Notes: generated by a model not told the origin, from the sequence alone. A stretch of 64,000 bases of DNA from an uncultured Phascolarctobacterium sp. (GCF_937920985.1 NZ_CALDXR010000033.1:1-64000), one strand, 5' to 3'. Counted from the stretch's first letter, positions 8,507 to 17,673 are shown. A program made the numbers and translations.

Positions 8507-10011
8507 TACATCCAACCTCCATTCCAGCCTGCGCAAATAGCGTTGGAGGCCATTGTTGCCAGCTCATAGAAGTGCGGATAAATATCCGGCACGATACCGA
8601 GGACAACAGCAATAATCGTTGTAATGCAGATAGGAATCAGCATCGAGTAGCTAATAGCGCCATATTCACGAAACTCCTCCTGTGGGTCCTTGCGGAAGTA
8701 TGCCATCTGTACAACAGGCATCAGATAGCCGGCAGCCAAAAGTGCGCTGGCAACCCAGACGAGAATGTACAGAGGCTTGCCTGCCTGCAAAGCACCGAGT
8801 GCCAGATTCCATTTGCTGACAAAGCCAACGAGGAACGGCGTACCGGCGATACCCAGGGAAGCAATCGTGAAGCAGGCCATTGTTACCGGCAGCTTTTTGC
8901 CGATGCCATAAAGCTCACTTATATTGTTTCTGTGTGTACGCGCGATAATCAGACCGGCGCACATAAAGAGGGTAATCTTCATAACAGCATGAGCTACCAG
9001 ATGCAGGTAAGCACCCTTGATGCTCAGCGGAGAAATCAGAGCAGCACCTAAAACGATGTAGGAAAGCTGGCCGATAGTAGAGAACGCCAGACGACGTTTC
9101 AGATGATCCTGACGCAGAGCGATAAGCGAAGAAATGATAATGCTTGCCGCAGCAGCCCACGCCAATACGTCAACGACACCGATTTCCGCCAACAGCTTCG
9201 GACCAAAGACGAAGCCGATGATACGCAGTACGGCGAAAACGCCGGTTTTAACAACGGCAACGGCATGCAGCAAGGCAGATACCGGAGTCGGTGCAATCAT
9301 TGCTGCCGGCAGCCAGCCATGCAGCGGCATAACTGCAGCCTTTACGGAGCCTGCCAAAATCATCAGTACGAAGATAGCCTGCAGCACCCATCTCGGAGCC
9401 ATGTCCGTAGTCAGAAAGCCGCCGGGAGTAAAGTCCATCGTACCGCTGATGCAGTAAACGGCGATAACGCCGGCCAGGAAAAGCTGACCGGAAATCAAGG
9501 TATAAATCAAATACTTACGGCTGGCCATCAAAGCTTCCTGGTTACGCTTATGCAGTACCAGCGGATAGCTTGCCAGAGTCAGCAGCTCGTAAAAGATGAA
9601 GAAGGTCAACAGGTTTTCGGCCATCGCAATGCCCATTACGGCACTCATGCAAATAGCAAAAGCAGCAAAGTAACCGGTCTGCTCGCTTTCGTTATTGCAA
9701 CGCATATAGCCGATGGAATAGAAGTTCATCGGTACCCACAGCATCGAAGCCAGCACCGCAAAAATCATGCCGGCCGGATCGGTACGCAGCGTCAGTCCCA
9801 CGGTATCGGTAATCTGGCACAGCGTCCACTGATACTGATTGCCGTCGAGAACAGCAGGCAGCATCGACAGGATGATACCGAATTTAAGTACGGAAGCGAT
9901 AACGCTCCAGGTTTCACGCAGGTTAGGCCAGCGTCTGCTGAACGCGATAAGTACAGCAGCTATAAAGGATACACCAACCGCCAGAAATGGTCTGCAATCT
10001 ATAATAGTCAT
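8506..10011 (-). CDS. MrpD/NuoN-like antiporter subunit (second copy)
   Basis: A 501-aa membrane protein of the MrpD/NuoM/NuoN family with about 14 helices. It retains the TM5 Glu (FFIFYELLTLASYPLV) and the TM7 Lys (VVKTGVFAVLRI). It overlaps the upstream mrpD gene by 4 bp and the downstream small gene by 1 bp. A canonical Mrp complex has MrpA and MrpD as its only large antiporter-like subunits; this operon has three. It is likely an additional ion-translocating channel in the same complex. Confidence 0.9.
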   Translation of the reverse strand: MTIIDCRPFLAVGVSFIAAVLIAFSRRWPNLRETWSVIASVLKFGIILSMLPAVLDGNQYQWTLCQITDTVGLTLRTDPAGMIFAVLASMLWVPMNFYSIGYMRCNNESEQTGYFAAFAICMSAVMGIAMAENLLTFFIFYELLTLASYPLVLHKRNQEALMASRKYLIYTLISGQLFLAGVIAVYCISGTMDFTPGGFLTTDMAPRWVLQAIFVLMILAGSVKAAVMPLHGWLPAAMIAPTPVSALLHAVAVVKTGVFAVLRIIGFVFGPKLLAEIGVVDVLAWAAAASIIISSLIALRQDHLKRRLAFSTIGQLSYIVLGAALISPLSIKGAYLHLVAHAVMKITLFMCAGLIIARTHRNNISELYGIGKKLPVTMACFTIASLGIAGTPFLVGFVSKWNLALGALQAGKPLYILVWVASALLAAGYLMPVVQMAYFRKDPQEEFREYGAISYSMLIPICITTIIAVVLGIVPDIYPHFYELATMASNAICAGWNGGWM

Positions 10012-11501
10012 CTCAGAAACACCTCCGGCAATCCTAACTTAACAACATCGGTAACGATGTCAACACTGTAGAAGCCAAGTACCAGAATCATGATACCGCC
10101 GACGAGAATCGGGATAACCATGGAAAGCGGTAAGCCCAGCTTGCCCTTATGCGGATGTACCTCGGTCAGCGAAGCTTCACGCTGAATAAACATCTGCTCA
10201 ATAATGCGGAAGAAATAAATTGCGTTCAGCAGAGAGCTGATAACAAGTACAGCGATGTAAAAGTACTGTGCGCCGGTGTAGGCACCAAGCATAAGATACC
10301 ATTTACTGAAGAAGCCGCAGGTCGGAGGCAGGCCGATCATAGACAGAGAAGCCAGCAGCACGGTGATCGTGCTGATAGTCATCTTTTTGTTCATGCCGCC
10401 TAAGCGGTAAAGATTAACCTCACCGAAGCGATACTCAATACCGCCGATAACCAAAAAGAGGCTGCTCTTCATAAAAGCATGGTTGATAGCATGCAGCACG
10501 GCGCCGATGAAGCCGTACATATTACCCATTGCCAGACCGATTGCAATGTAACCGATCTGTGCCACAGAGGAATATGCCAGCATACGGCGGAAGTCATACT
10601 GAGCCATCGCCATAATAGAACCGATAAGGATACCTGCTACACCGAGAATGCCCAAAACGTTGAGCGCACTCTGAACTACAGGGTTATCAACCTTAAAGAT
10701 ATAATATACAAAACGAATTAAAGCATATGCCGGAGCCTTACTCATGCAGCCTGCGATAAAAGCAGCAGCGCCCGGATGAGCGAAGGTGTAGGCATCAGGC
10801 TGCCAGCCATGCAACGGGAACAGCGCCATCTTGATACCGAAGCCAATAATAAAGCAAGCTACAGCAATCGCAAACAGTGGCGAGTTCAGATGCGGTACTA
10901 CGCGTGCAGCAAGGTCAGCCATGTTCAGAGTACCTGTCATAGCATACAGATAACCGACGCCGAGCAGATACAGAGAAGCACCGATGGTACCGATTAACAG
11001 GTAACGGAAGGCTGCCAGCATTGACTTTCTGCCGCCAAGAGCAATCAGGCCGTAACCGGAAAGTGACATAATCTCCAGATATACATAGAGGTTAAAAACG
11101 TCACCGGTGATGATCATACCGGAAAGGCCAACAGTCAGCAGACCAAACAATGTATAATAGCCGCCTACATGCAGCCAATCCTCATCCTTGACGAACGGAC
11201 GGCTGTAAAGCGAAACCATCAGGGAAATAAACGTTACCACTACTGCCAGAATACTGTTTAAGGGGTCAAGAGCAAATTCAATACCGATTGGCGGTTCCCA
11301 ACCACCCATCCAGTAATGCCAGGTTTTGCCGCCGGACTCCATAACTCTTTGCAGTACGATGCAGGCATTGGCAAAGGCACCTGCGATAGAAGCCATAACT
11401 ATCCAGGAGCCTAAATTTTTGCTCATACGGGAAAACAACATACACAGCAACGATGCTGTTAAAGGTAAAAGTACAATTAAGACGGGAGCATGCTGTGTCA
11501 T
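10008..11501 (-). CDS. mrpD: Na+/H+ antiporter subunit D
   Basis: A 497-aa polytopic protein, the best match in the operon to MrpD/MbhH. The TM5 Glu is in YVYLEIMSLSGYGLIAL and the TM7 Lys in SKAPAYALIRF. HxxxHAxxK-type residues follow in LHAINHAFMKSS. In Mrp complexes this subunit forms one of the proton channels that exchange cytoplasmic Na+ for H+. It directly follows the mrpC-like gene with an ATGA overlap, matching Mrp and Mbh gene order. Confidence 0.92.
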   Translation of the reverse strand: MTQHAPVLIVLLPLTASLLCMLFSRMSKNLGSWIVMASIAGAFANACIVLQRVMESGGKTWHYWMGGWEPPIGIEFALDPLNSILAVVVTFISLMVSLYSRPFVKDEDWLHVGGYYTLFGLLTVGLSGMIITGDVFNLYVYLEIMSLSGYGLIALGGRKSMLAAFRYLLIGTIGASLYLLGVGYLYAMTGTLNMADLAARVVPHLNSPLFAIAVACFIIGFGIKMALFPLHGWQPDAYTFAHPGAAAFIAGCMSKAPAYALIRFVYYIFKVDNPVVQSALNVLGILGVAGILIGSIMAMAQYDFRRMLAYSSVAQIGYIAIGLAMGNMYGFIGAVLHAINHAFMKSSLFLVIGGIEYRFGEVNLYRLGGMNKKMTISTITVLLASLSMIGLPPTCGFFSKWYLMLGAYTGAQYFYIAVLVISSLLNAIYFFRIIEQMFIQREASLTEVHPHKGKLGLPLSMVIPILVGGIMILVLGFYSVDIVTDVVKLGLPEVFLR

Positions 11502-11872
11502 TTACTAGCCCTCCTCAATACCTCTACCTCTTCAACAGAGCCGTAGATTTCTTTAATACGCATGAGGAGTGCAATTGCTACGCCTGTAGTACCAAGGCTT
11601 ACAACGATCGCTGTCAGCATCAGGCCATGCGGCAGAGGGTTAATGTAAGCATTAGGATCTGTTGTCAGGCCGTTCTGGATAGGAATCATTGCGCCATCCT
11701 TCTGTGCAAAACACAGGTAAAAATAGATTACGGCAACCTGCATAACATTCATCGCCATCAGCTTCTTCATATAGTTTTTGCTGAGGACCATGCCATACAC
11801 ACCCAGGAAGAAAAGAATCATGACCAGGGAATAAATGCCTTTTGTTTTCAAAAACTCATTTAGCACTTCCAT
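11498..11872 (-). CDS. mrpC: Na+/H+ antiporter subunit C (NuoK-like)
   Basis: A 124-aa protein with three hydrophobic helices, the MrpC/MbhG/NuoK family. Its core GVYGMVLSKNYMKKLMAMNV is typical, ahead of a longer second loop (DPNAYINPLPHGLMLTAIVV) characteristic of MrpC. The start at 11872 (MEVLNEF) is preferred because GGGGTG lies 6 nt upstream. It overlaps the MrpB-domain gene upstream by 17 bp and mrpD downstream by 4 bp. Confidence 0.92.
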   Translation of the reverse strand: MEVLNEFLKTKGIYSLVMILFFLGVYGMVLSKNYMKKLMAMNVMQVAVIYFYLCFAQKDGAMIPIQNGLTTDPNAYINPLPHGLMLTAIVVSLGTTGVAIALLMRIKEIYGSVEEVEVLRRASK

Positions 11873-12308
11873 CTTCGTCACCCCTTTTCACAATTGCATC
11901 AAGCAGATTAATAATTGTCATCATTACGCAGATGGCAACGCCGATTTCAATAAGGAAAATGCCCATAGCATGCATTTCGTGCTGAGGCTCCATATGAATT
12001 GGCATATAATTGTAGTTCAGGAAAAAGTCTGCGCCGCCGAACAAGGTCAGCCAACCGGTGAAAGCATACAGGAAGGTGCCAACGCCGGCAAGAACAACAG
12101 AGGTTTTGCCTAAAACATTGAACTTTGTATCAAAGCCCAGAATAAGACGTGCCAGCAGCACGCCTACAGAAAGCAATGCGCCTGCCTGGAAGCCGCCGCC
12201 CGGAGAAAACTCACCCAGGCAGAGAACATAAATGCCGTAGGTAATCGTGAACGGCACCAGCATTCTGAAGGCCACATTCAGGATAAGACCGCCAAATGGT
12301 TCTTTCAT
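11856..12308 (-). CDS. mrpB: MnhB-domain subunit (MrpB/MbhF)
   Basis: A 150-aa protein with four helices of the MnhB family, containing the usual GEFSPGGGFQAGALL segment. In Mrp and Mbh complexes this subunit sits beside MrpA-C and MrpC and helps build the Na+ path. Gene order (MbhE-like, MnhB, MrpC, MrpD) is exactly that of the Mbh antiporter module. It overlaps both neighbours by a few bases. Confidence 0.9.
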   Translation of the reverse strand: MKEPFGGLILNVAFRMLVPFTITYGIYVLCLGEFSPGGGFQAGALLSVGVLLARLILGFDTKFNVLGKTSVVLAGVGTFLYAFTGWLTLFGGADFFLNYNYMPIHMEPQHEMHAMGIFLIEIGVAICVMMTIINLLDAIVKRGDEDGSAK

Positions 12309-12631
12309 TTGATAATCTCTCCTTCCTCCGGATCCTCCGGCTCTTCCTCAGGTCTGCGTCCTACAGGATTGCTGGTCAGCACCAGCACCGTTGTCAGACC
12401 GGCGAGGAACATTACCGAGGTTTCCCACATAGTATCGAAGCCACGATAGTCGATGATGACGCCCGTTACGATATTGGGCGAGCCTGTATCCTCCGCACTA
12501 CGGGAGATATAGGTCGGAGTAACATGCTGGTTAGGCGCAGTGTTCGCGTCACCAATTTCGGGCAGGTAGGTTACAACAGAGCAGAACATGCCTGTCATAA
12601 TCGCCAGGATAACAGCAACTAATCCACGCAT
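12305..12631 (-). CDS. MbhE-like antiporter subunit (MrpA C-terminal piece)
   Basis: A 108-aa protein with an N-terminal helix, a loop of about 45 residues and a second helix (SVMFLAGLTTVLVLTSN), ending in an acidic tail. The DYRGFDTMWETS motif before the last helix is characteristic of the MbhE/MrpA C-terminal domain. In classical Mrp this piece is fused to the end of MrpA. Here, as in archaeal Mbh and Mbs clusters, it is a separate gene. It overlaps both neighbours. Confidence 0.82.
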   Translation of the reverse strand: MRGLVAVILAIMTGMFCSVVTYLPEIGDANTAPNQHVTPTYISRSAEDTGSPNIVTGVIIDYRGFDTMWETSVMFLAGLTTVLVLTSNPVGRRPEEEPEDPEEGEIIK

Positions 12632-12873
12632 TATTTACACCACCTATCAATTTTTTTCAACGAAGCTACGAAGAAGATGGTAGAAATCGTACCGATAACA
12701 GCCTCCGTAAAGGCAACGTCGGGCGAACCCATCATCAGGTACAGCAGCACAGCACAGAAGCTGAACGCACTGTAAATAATCGCAGCACTAAGAATATCCT
12801 TGCAGAAAATAACTGCACAGGTAATGAGAATCAGGAAGACAAGTAAAAGAGCTTCAATAGTATAAATCTCCAT
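12631..12873 (-). CDS. DUF4040 subunit (MbhD/MrpA C-terminal domain)
   Basis: An 80-aa protein with three helices. The MGSPDVAFTEAVIGTISTIFF segment is diagnostic of the DUF4040/MbhD part of MrpA, which carries acidic residues lining the Na+ path. It starts 1 nt after the mrpG stop and overlaps the MbhE-like gene by 1 nt. Confidence 0.88.
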   Translation of the reverse strand: MEIYTIEALLLVFLILITCAVIFCKDILSAAIIYSAFSFCAVLLYLMMGSPDVAFTEAVIGTISTIFFVASLKKIDRWCK

Positions 12874-12874
12874 T

Positions 12875-13336
12875 TTATTTATCTCCTTTCTTCTTATGAT
12901 ATTTATGTACCTGATTACGATTTGTTTTTACAGTCTTCTTACGGATATGACCAACAGGCTCATCAGCGCTGTGGTCTGCCTTTTCCAGACCGACAAGCTT
13001 TTTGGCGCCCTTGCTTTGCAGTGTCCAGACAGGATGTCCGGATTTATAGGCTGCCTTGCTCAGAATATGCGAGCCGATTGGATTCGCCATAAAAACAAGT
13101 AAAAATACAAAAGCCATCTTTGCCGCTGTAAGTGTAGGTCCTTCATAAATCATCAGACCGATAAAGGAAAGCGTACAGCCAAGAGTTTCACTGTTACCGG
13201 AGGCATGGATTCTGGAATAGAAGTCCGGCAGGCGCAGCATACCGATAGCTGAGCCGACGAAGAATACCAGACCGCTTAACAGAAAGAGTGCAGCGATAAC
13301 TTCGCGCAGGGAGGTAAAACCAAATTGTTCAATCAT
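12875..13336 (-). CDS. mrpG: Na+/H+ antiporter subunit G
   Basis: A 153-aa protein of the MnhG/PhaG family: three helices with the GMLRLPDFYSRIHASGNSET motif, then a hydrophobic ANPIGSHILSKAAY segment. A Lys/His-rich cytoplasmic tail of about 45 residues (KVKTNR-type, ending YHKKKGDK) is longer than usual for MrpG (about 115 aa). It overlaps mrpF by 4 bp. Confidence 0.93.
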   Translation of the reverse strand: MIEQFGFTSLREVIAALFLLSGLVFFVGSAIGMLRLPDFYSRIHASGNSETLGCTLSFIGLMIYEGPTLTAAKMAFVFLLVFMANPIGSHILSKAAYKSGHPVWTLQSKGAKKLVGLEKADHSADEPVGHIRKKTVKTNRNQVHKYHKKKGDK

Positions 13337-13596
13337 ATCCTTTTACCTCCTATAAATTTAGCTACAATCAGCGAGCCGATAAAGCCTAAAATTGCATAAG
13401 AAATCGCTATATCAACATACATATCCGGACGTTTGTCAATATAGCCGAAAAGTACCAATAATAGAATTGTATCGGCACCGATAACGCCCAAGGCGTTCAT
13501 TCTGTCAAAAATTGTCGGTCCGTTAAACAAGCGCTGCAGCATCGTACCGATGATCAGAAGAATGGCTACCATCATAATATAAAATATAATCTGCAT
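13333..13596 (-). CDS. mrpF: Na+/H+ antiporter subunit F
   Basis: An 87-aa protein with three helices of the MrpF/PhaF family (GPTIFDRMNALGVIGAD is the family core; the last helix has YAILGFIGSL). The start at 13596 (MQIIFYIM) is chosen because GAGG lies 7 nt upstream. It is second in the operon after mrpE. Confidence 0.93.
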   Translation of the reverse strand: MQIIFYIMMVAILLIIGTMLQRLFNGPTIFDRMNALGVIGADTILLLVLFGYIDKRPDMYVDIAISYAILGFIGSLIVAKFIGGKRI

Positions 13597-13598
13597 AA

Positions 13599-14174
13599 TC
13601 ATTCCTCACTCTCTACTACTGCAAAATCAAATTTTTCGCCATATAAATCGGCAACCTTTTTCTGCATGCCGCCATCAAGCACGCCTGTGGCCGCACCAAC
13701 GGTCAGTGCATGAATCTCATACACACCGTCGTCGGTAACATTCATTGTTACTGTACCCGGTGTCAGCGTAATTGAGTTCGCCAAAATAACAGATGCCATA
13801 GGATTATCGGCTCTGAAGCGGAAGCGGACAACCTTAGGATCAATGTTCAGCTCCTGACCTGTAGTTGCCAGCAGCACGTCAATATTGGCGAGCACCAGCT
13901 GCCACATCAGCCAGAAAAAGTACATGATCATTTTCGGAATCGAAAAACCGAAAACATAATACTTTTTACTGCCGTCCTTATTCGGGACCAGCAAAAGCGG
14001 GTATGTAACCCAAGTTGTCACCACAGCTGTGAGGATACCGTATACGACAAATTTTGTTTCTGTTCTGCCTGACAAAACCATCCAGAATGCAAACAGCACC
14101 AGAGCAAGACATGTCATATGCACCATAGGCGAGCCTACAATTTTTTTATCGTTCAATACTCCCTGCTTTTCCAC
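13599..14174 (-). CDS. mrpE: Na+/H+ antiporter subunit E
   Basis: A 191-aa MrpE/MbhA-family protein: N-terminal helices, then a cytoplasmic domain with FRADNPMASVILANSITLTPGT, the diagnostic MrpE signature. It is the first gene of the 11-gene antiporter operon. The second GTG (14174) is preferred because AAAGGTGG lies at correct spacing; the GTG at 14183 lies inside that site. An inverted repeat at 14228-14249 lies upstream. Confidence 0.9.
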   Translation of the reverse strand: MEKQGVLNDKKIVGSPMVHMTCLALVLFAFWMVLSGRTETKFVVYGILTAVVTTWVTYPLLLVPNKDGSKKYYVFGFSIPKMIMYFFWLMWQLVLANIDVLLATTGQELNIDPKVVRFRFRADNPMASVILANSITLTPGTVTMNVTDDGVYEIHALTVGAATGVLDGGMQKKVADLYGEKFDFAVVESEE

Positions 14175-14227
14175 AGCTACCACCTTTCTTTATATTATTT
14201 TTGAATATAATAGCATTTGCGTAACCA

Positions 14228-14249
14228 GTCATCTGCCGATACAGATGAC
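14228..14249. promoter_or_regulatory. Palindrome upstream of the Mrp-type operon
   Basis: GTCATCTG and CAGATGAC flank a 6-nt spacer, forming a perfect 8-bp inverted repeat 54 nt upstream of mrpE. It is either an operator or a 5'-leader hairpin; no regulator is adjacent. Confidence 0.4.
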
Positions 14250-14395
14250 ATAGCTGCGAAAATATAAATACCTATTTAGACAACTCTCAAAGCAAGCTAT
14301 CTTAATAGAAAGCCTTCTCACTCCTATTTACTATAAATTAGACATAAAAAAGAAAATTCCTGCTATTTTTTACGAACGGAATAAAAGTTATGCAA

Positions 14396-15199
14396 TCAAT
14401 TCTCCTTTAAATCAATTAAAGAAAAGTCGCAATCGTCGACAGGCAACATTCTGCCTGCCAAGCGCTCTACTCTTGCCAGATCAGCCGTGCAGCAAACCTG
14501 CAGACGTCCCTTGCCTTCTGTACGCAGCAGGCCTTCCTCCTTAAGTGCCGCAATGGCGTCAGCACTGGTGGCAGCCGCCGGGTCAAGCACCTTTACCTTC
14601 GGTCCTAAATCGGCTTCGATTTGTTCTTTGATAAAAGGATAATGCGTGCAGGATAAAATCACTGCTTCAACACCAGCTTTTTTAAAAGGCTCGGTATACT
14701 CTGCGATAGCCTGCTGCAGCTCCGGGCTGTCAAACTGCTCACCCTCGATTAACGGTACAAACTTGGGGCAGGCCACAGGATAAACCTGCGCTTGCGCGTT
14801 AGCGGCAAGAATAGCCTTTTTGTGCAGTCCGCTGGCAATAGTAAACTGCGTTGCCAGTACGCCGATTTTCTTATTCGGACTGGCCGCCAGCAGCTGCTTT
14901 GCCCCCTTGGACATCCCGACAACCCTGAACGGATGCGTCCCCCGCAAACTGTCTACACCAAGCATCGTCAGCGTATTGCAGGCTATAACTATCTGCTTGA
15001 CGTTTTTTGCTGCCAGCCAACTGATTATTTCGCCCACAAAACCGCGGATTTCTTGTTCACTGCGTGTGCCGTAAGGCGTACGTGCAGTATCACCGACATA
15101 AATAAAATCCTCGTGCGGCAACATCCGATGCAAACATTTCAAAACCGACAGGCCGCCGACTCCTGAATCAAGTACGCCAATGGGCTGCATTTTATCCAT
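14396..15199 (-). CDS. murI: Glutamate racemase
   Basis: Interconverts L- and D-glutamate, supplying D-Glu for peptidoglycan. The 267-aa length is standard. The two catalytic cysteines are in VIACNTLTM and ILSCTHYPF, and the N-terminal GVLDSGVGGLSV and GDTARTPYG motifs are present. GGGAGGG precedes the ATG. It is monocistronic between the Mrp operon and an SDR gene. It acts in the cytoplasm. Confidence 0.97.
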   Translation of the reverse strand: MDKMQPIGVLDSGVGGLSVLKCLHRMLPHEDFIYVGDTARTPYGTRSEQEIRGFVGEIISWLAAKNVKQIVIACNTLTMLGVDSLRGTHPFRVVGMSKGAKQLLAASPNKKIGVLATQFTIASGLHKKAILAANAQAQVYPVACPKFVPLIEGEQFDSPELQQAIAEYTEPFKKAGVEAVILSCTHYPFIKEQIEADLGPKVKVLDPAAATSADAIAALKEEGLLRTEGKGRLQVCCTADLARVERLAGRMLPVDDCDFSLIDLKEN

Positions 15200-15268
15200 A
15201 AAAATACCCTCCCGTATTTTTTATACTTTAATACATTAATTATATCACTTATATTCGTTTGCGTATAT

Positions 15269-15316
15269 AAAAAACAGGCAAAGAAAAATTCTTTACCTGC
15301 TCTTTACCTGTTTTAC
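15269..15316 (-). terminator. Terminator of the two-component/SDR operon
   Basis: On the minus strand AAAACAGGTAAAGA pairs with TCTTTGCCTGTTTT and a T run follows. It lies just past the SDR stop codon. Confidence 0.75.
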
Positions 15317-15338
15317 ATAAAAACAATATTAACAATAT

Positions 15339-16118
15339 TCATCCGGCCGTCAGACCGCCATCAACAGTTACAATGCTGCCGGTCATAAAGCTGTTGGCAG
15401 GTGACGCCAGACTGCAGATTACGTGCGCTATCTCACCTGCTGCAGCAATCCGCTGCAGCGGATAGGCTGCAGCTACATCCGCCAGTGTATAACCGCCATT
15501 CGCATCCGCAAGCTGCTGCGCCAGCAGCGGCGTATCCACGTCTGCCGGACAGACGCAGTTCACGCGCACGCTCGGCGCCAAATCCAGCGCCAGCGCTCTG
15601 GTAAACGCAACTACCGCGCCTTTAGTCGCACAATAAAGCGCACAGCCGTAATTGCCGCTGACAGCAGCATCCGACGCAATATTTACCACGCTGCTTTTAC
15701 TGCGCAGATAAGGCAGTGCTGCCTGCGTCAAGAACATCATGCCTTTGACGTTGACGTTCATCATCGCATCAAAATCTGCTTCCGTCAGCTGCTCCAGACG
15801 CTGCTCGCGATAAAAGCCGGCGCTGTTGACCAAAATATTCAATTGCCAGTCAGGCTTAGCTTCCTGCTCGGCAATCTTTGCCACTGCAGCCTTGCATTCA
15901 GCCTGCTTCGTCACGTCACAGGCAATATACACTGCCTGTTTCCCGGTCTGCTCCTCCAGATAACGCAAAGCCTGCGCACCGCGCTCTACGGAACGTCCCA
16001 AAATATATACCCGCGCACCATCTGCCAAAAAACGCAGCGCCGCCGCCAGCCCGATGCCCGACGTACCGCCGCTGATAGCAACGCAAAGGCCGTCACAGCC
16101 GTAATTCATCTTATTCAT
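15339..16118 (-). CDS. Short-chain dehydrogenase/reductase
   Basis: A 259-aa classical SDR. The Rossmann glycine motif is SGGTSGIG (about residues 14-21) and the active-site YxxxK is YCATK; a Ser precedes it in NIASDAAVSG. The C-terminal FMTGSIVTVDGG is typical. It uses NAD(P)H on an unidentified alcohol or ketone. The second ATG (16118) is chosen because AAGGAG lies 7 nt upstream. It overlaps the histidine kinase gene by 8 bp, so it is the third gene of that operon, an unusual partner for a two-component system. Confidence 0.88.
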   Translation of the reverse strand: MNKMNYGCDGLCVAISGGTSGIGLAAALRFLADGARVYILGRSVERGAQALRYLEEQTGKQAVYIACDVTKQAECKAAVAKIAEQEAKPDWQLNILVNSAGFYREQRLEQLTEADFDAMMNVNVKGMMFLTQAALPYLRSKSSVVNIASDAAVSGNYGCALYCATKGAVVAFTRALALDLAPSVRVNCVCPADVDTPLLAQQLADANGGYTLADVAAAYPLQRIAAAGEIAHVICSLASPANSFMTGSIVTVDGGLTAG

Positions 16119-17673
16119 TTGCATACTCCTTTTCCTTCAGCTCGGGCGGCAGACTGATAATAATCGTTGTACCTTCGCCGAGCTTGCTCTGTAGCTCCAG
16201 CTGCATATCATGGCGCTGGGCAATCTGCTTGGCGATTGCCAGTCCCAAGCCACTGCCGCTCTTATTATGCTCATTGCGCGCCTTATAAAAGCGGTCGAAG
16301 GCATGCGGAATATCCTCTTCCTTAATACCGCAGCCATGATCAATCAGCTTCAGCCTGTTGCCTGCCAGCTCCAGCTTAATTTCACTGCCTTCGGGTGAAA
16401 ACTTGATGCTGTTATGCAAAAAAATCATCAGCATCTGCCGCAAGCGTCCGTAATCACCATTCAGCATGTAAATGTCCTTATCCGCACTGCCTGTAATCTG
16501 CAGCTTTTTATCAGCACCGAGCTGCCTGCCGCTGCGCACTGCATCATGCATAACATCGACAAAGTTCAACGGAGCCTTTTCAATCGGAAAATCTGTATTC
16601 TGCAAACGCGACAAATCCAGCAGATCATTTATCAGTCGCTGCAAAAACAGGCTTTCCTTATACATCTGCTCATGGAATTCCTCTACATCCGCCTTTTCCG
16701 TAACTACACCGTCGCGCAGGGCCTCCAGACTGCCGCGGATAACCGTTACAGGCGTGCGCAGCTCATGCGAAATGTTGGCAATAAACTCGCGGCGCAGCTT
16801 TTCCAGCTTCTGGCTTTCGGCATCTGCCAGCTCCAGACGTTCTGCCAAAACATCAAGTGTACGTGCCAGCTCGCCAATTTCGTCATTTTGCTTAATGTTG
16901 GTGCGGGCGCTATAATCACGTTCCGCCAGACGCTCGGCAATTTTTTTCATTTTTTCTATCGTGCCGGTAAAGCGCCAGCTGAGCACTACCGAAAGCAACA
17001 TGCCCAAAGCCATTGCCACCAGCAGACTGATAAGCAGAATGCGCAGACCGGACCAGATAGCATCTTGCAATCCTGCTACCGGAGAATGCAGCAAAAGCAC
17101 AGCCTTTACCTGTCCCTTGCTGTCATAAATCGGTCTGCCTACAGTCAGCATAATGCCATCCAGAACAGGATTATATTCTTCTATAATAAATTCTTTGCCG
17201 CTAAAGCCCTCTTCAACCTTTTCCCTGACCTGTGCAGGAAGTCTTTCGTAGGCTTCCTTAGAAGTCTTAGGCGGTTCCTTCCAGGCAATCGGCGGCAGCG
17301 GACGCTTAAAAAGGCCAAAGCCGCTATGCTCATGATGCTTTTGTACCTCACGACGCTGACGCTGTACCCTGTCCTTATTGATGCTCAGCTGACGGTTGCT
17401 GTCTACCACCCAGACGATTTCCTGCGTCACATTATCCAGATAGCTGATAAATTTGCTGTTGGCAATACCGTCACCGTGACGGCTTTCCATGCGCTCCATA
17501 TTATCACTCAGCACTTCGGCAATTTTCTCCGCCCGCAGACGCATTTCCTTTTCCTTGATTTCAATCGTCTGCTGTTTGAAGAACTGGTAAAAAACGCCGC
17601 CGATAATCAGCGCAAAAACAAGCAGCACCGCAGAAAAATACAGTGTCAGCTTTAAAGCAATTTTATTATTCAT
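16111..17673 (-). CDS. Membrane sensor histidine kinase
   Basis: A 520-aa sensor. TM1 is at about residues 8-27, a periplasmic domain of about 150 residues follows, TM2 at about 195-220 and a HAMP linker. The HisKA dimerisation domain has the H-box FIANISHELRTPVTVIRG and the HATPase domain has DHGCGIKEEDIP and SGSGLGLAIAKQ. The extracytoplasmic loop carries a His/Arg cluster (KHHEHSG), which could bind metal. The start at 17673 (MNNKIALK) has GAGG 9 nt upstream; the longer frame uses TTG. It overlaps the response-regulator gene by 8 bp. Confidence 0.93.
   Translation of the reverse strand: MNNKIALKLTLYFSAVLLVFALIIGGVFYQFFKQQTIEIKEKEMRLRAEKIAEVLSDNMERMESRHGDGIANSKFISYLDNVTQEIVWVVDSNRQLSINKDRVQRQRREVQKHHEHSGFGLFKRPLPPIAWKEPPKTSKEAYERLPAQVREKVEEGFSGKEFIIEEYNPVLDGIMLTVGRPIYDSKGQVKAVLLLHSPVAGLQDAIWSGLRILLISLLVAMALGMLLSVVLSWRFTGTIEKMKKIAERLAERDYSARTNIKQNDEIGELARTLDVLAERLELADAESQKLEKLRREFIANISHELRTPVTVIRGSLEALRDGVVTEKADVEEFHEQMYKESLFLQRLINDLLDLSRLQNTDFPIEKAPLNFVDVMHDAVRSGRQLGADKKLQITGSADKDIYMLNGDYGRLRQMLMIFLHNSIKFSPEGSEIKLELAGNRLKLIDHGCGIKEEDIPHAFDRFYKARNEHNKSGSGLGLAIAKQIAQRHDMQLELQSKLGEGTTIIISLPPELKEKEYANE

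Noticed and set aside
9103..10071. 322-aa plus-strand ORF opposite the second MrpD-like gene
   Set aside because: Same low-complexity antisense composition, no ribosome binding site, fully covered by a real gene on the other strand.
16414..17655. 413-aa plus-strand ORF opposite the histidine kinase
   Set aside because: Long only because of codon bias in the kinase gene; no recognisable domain.
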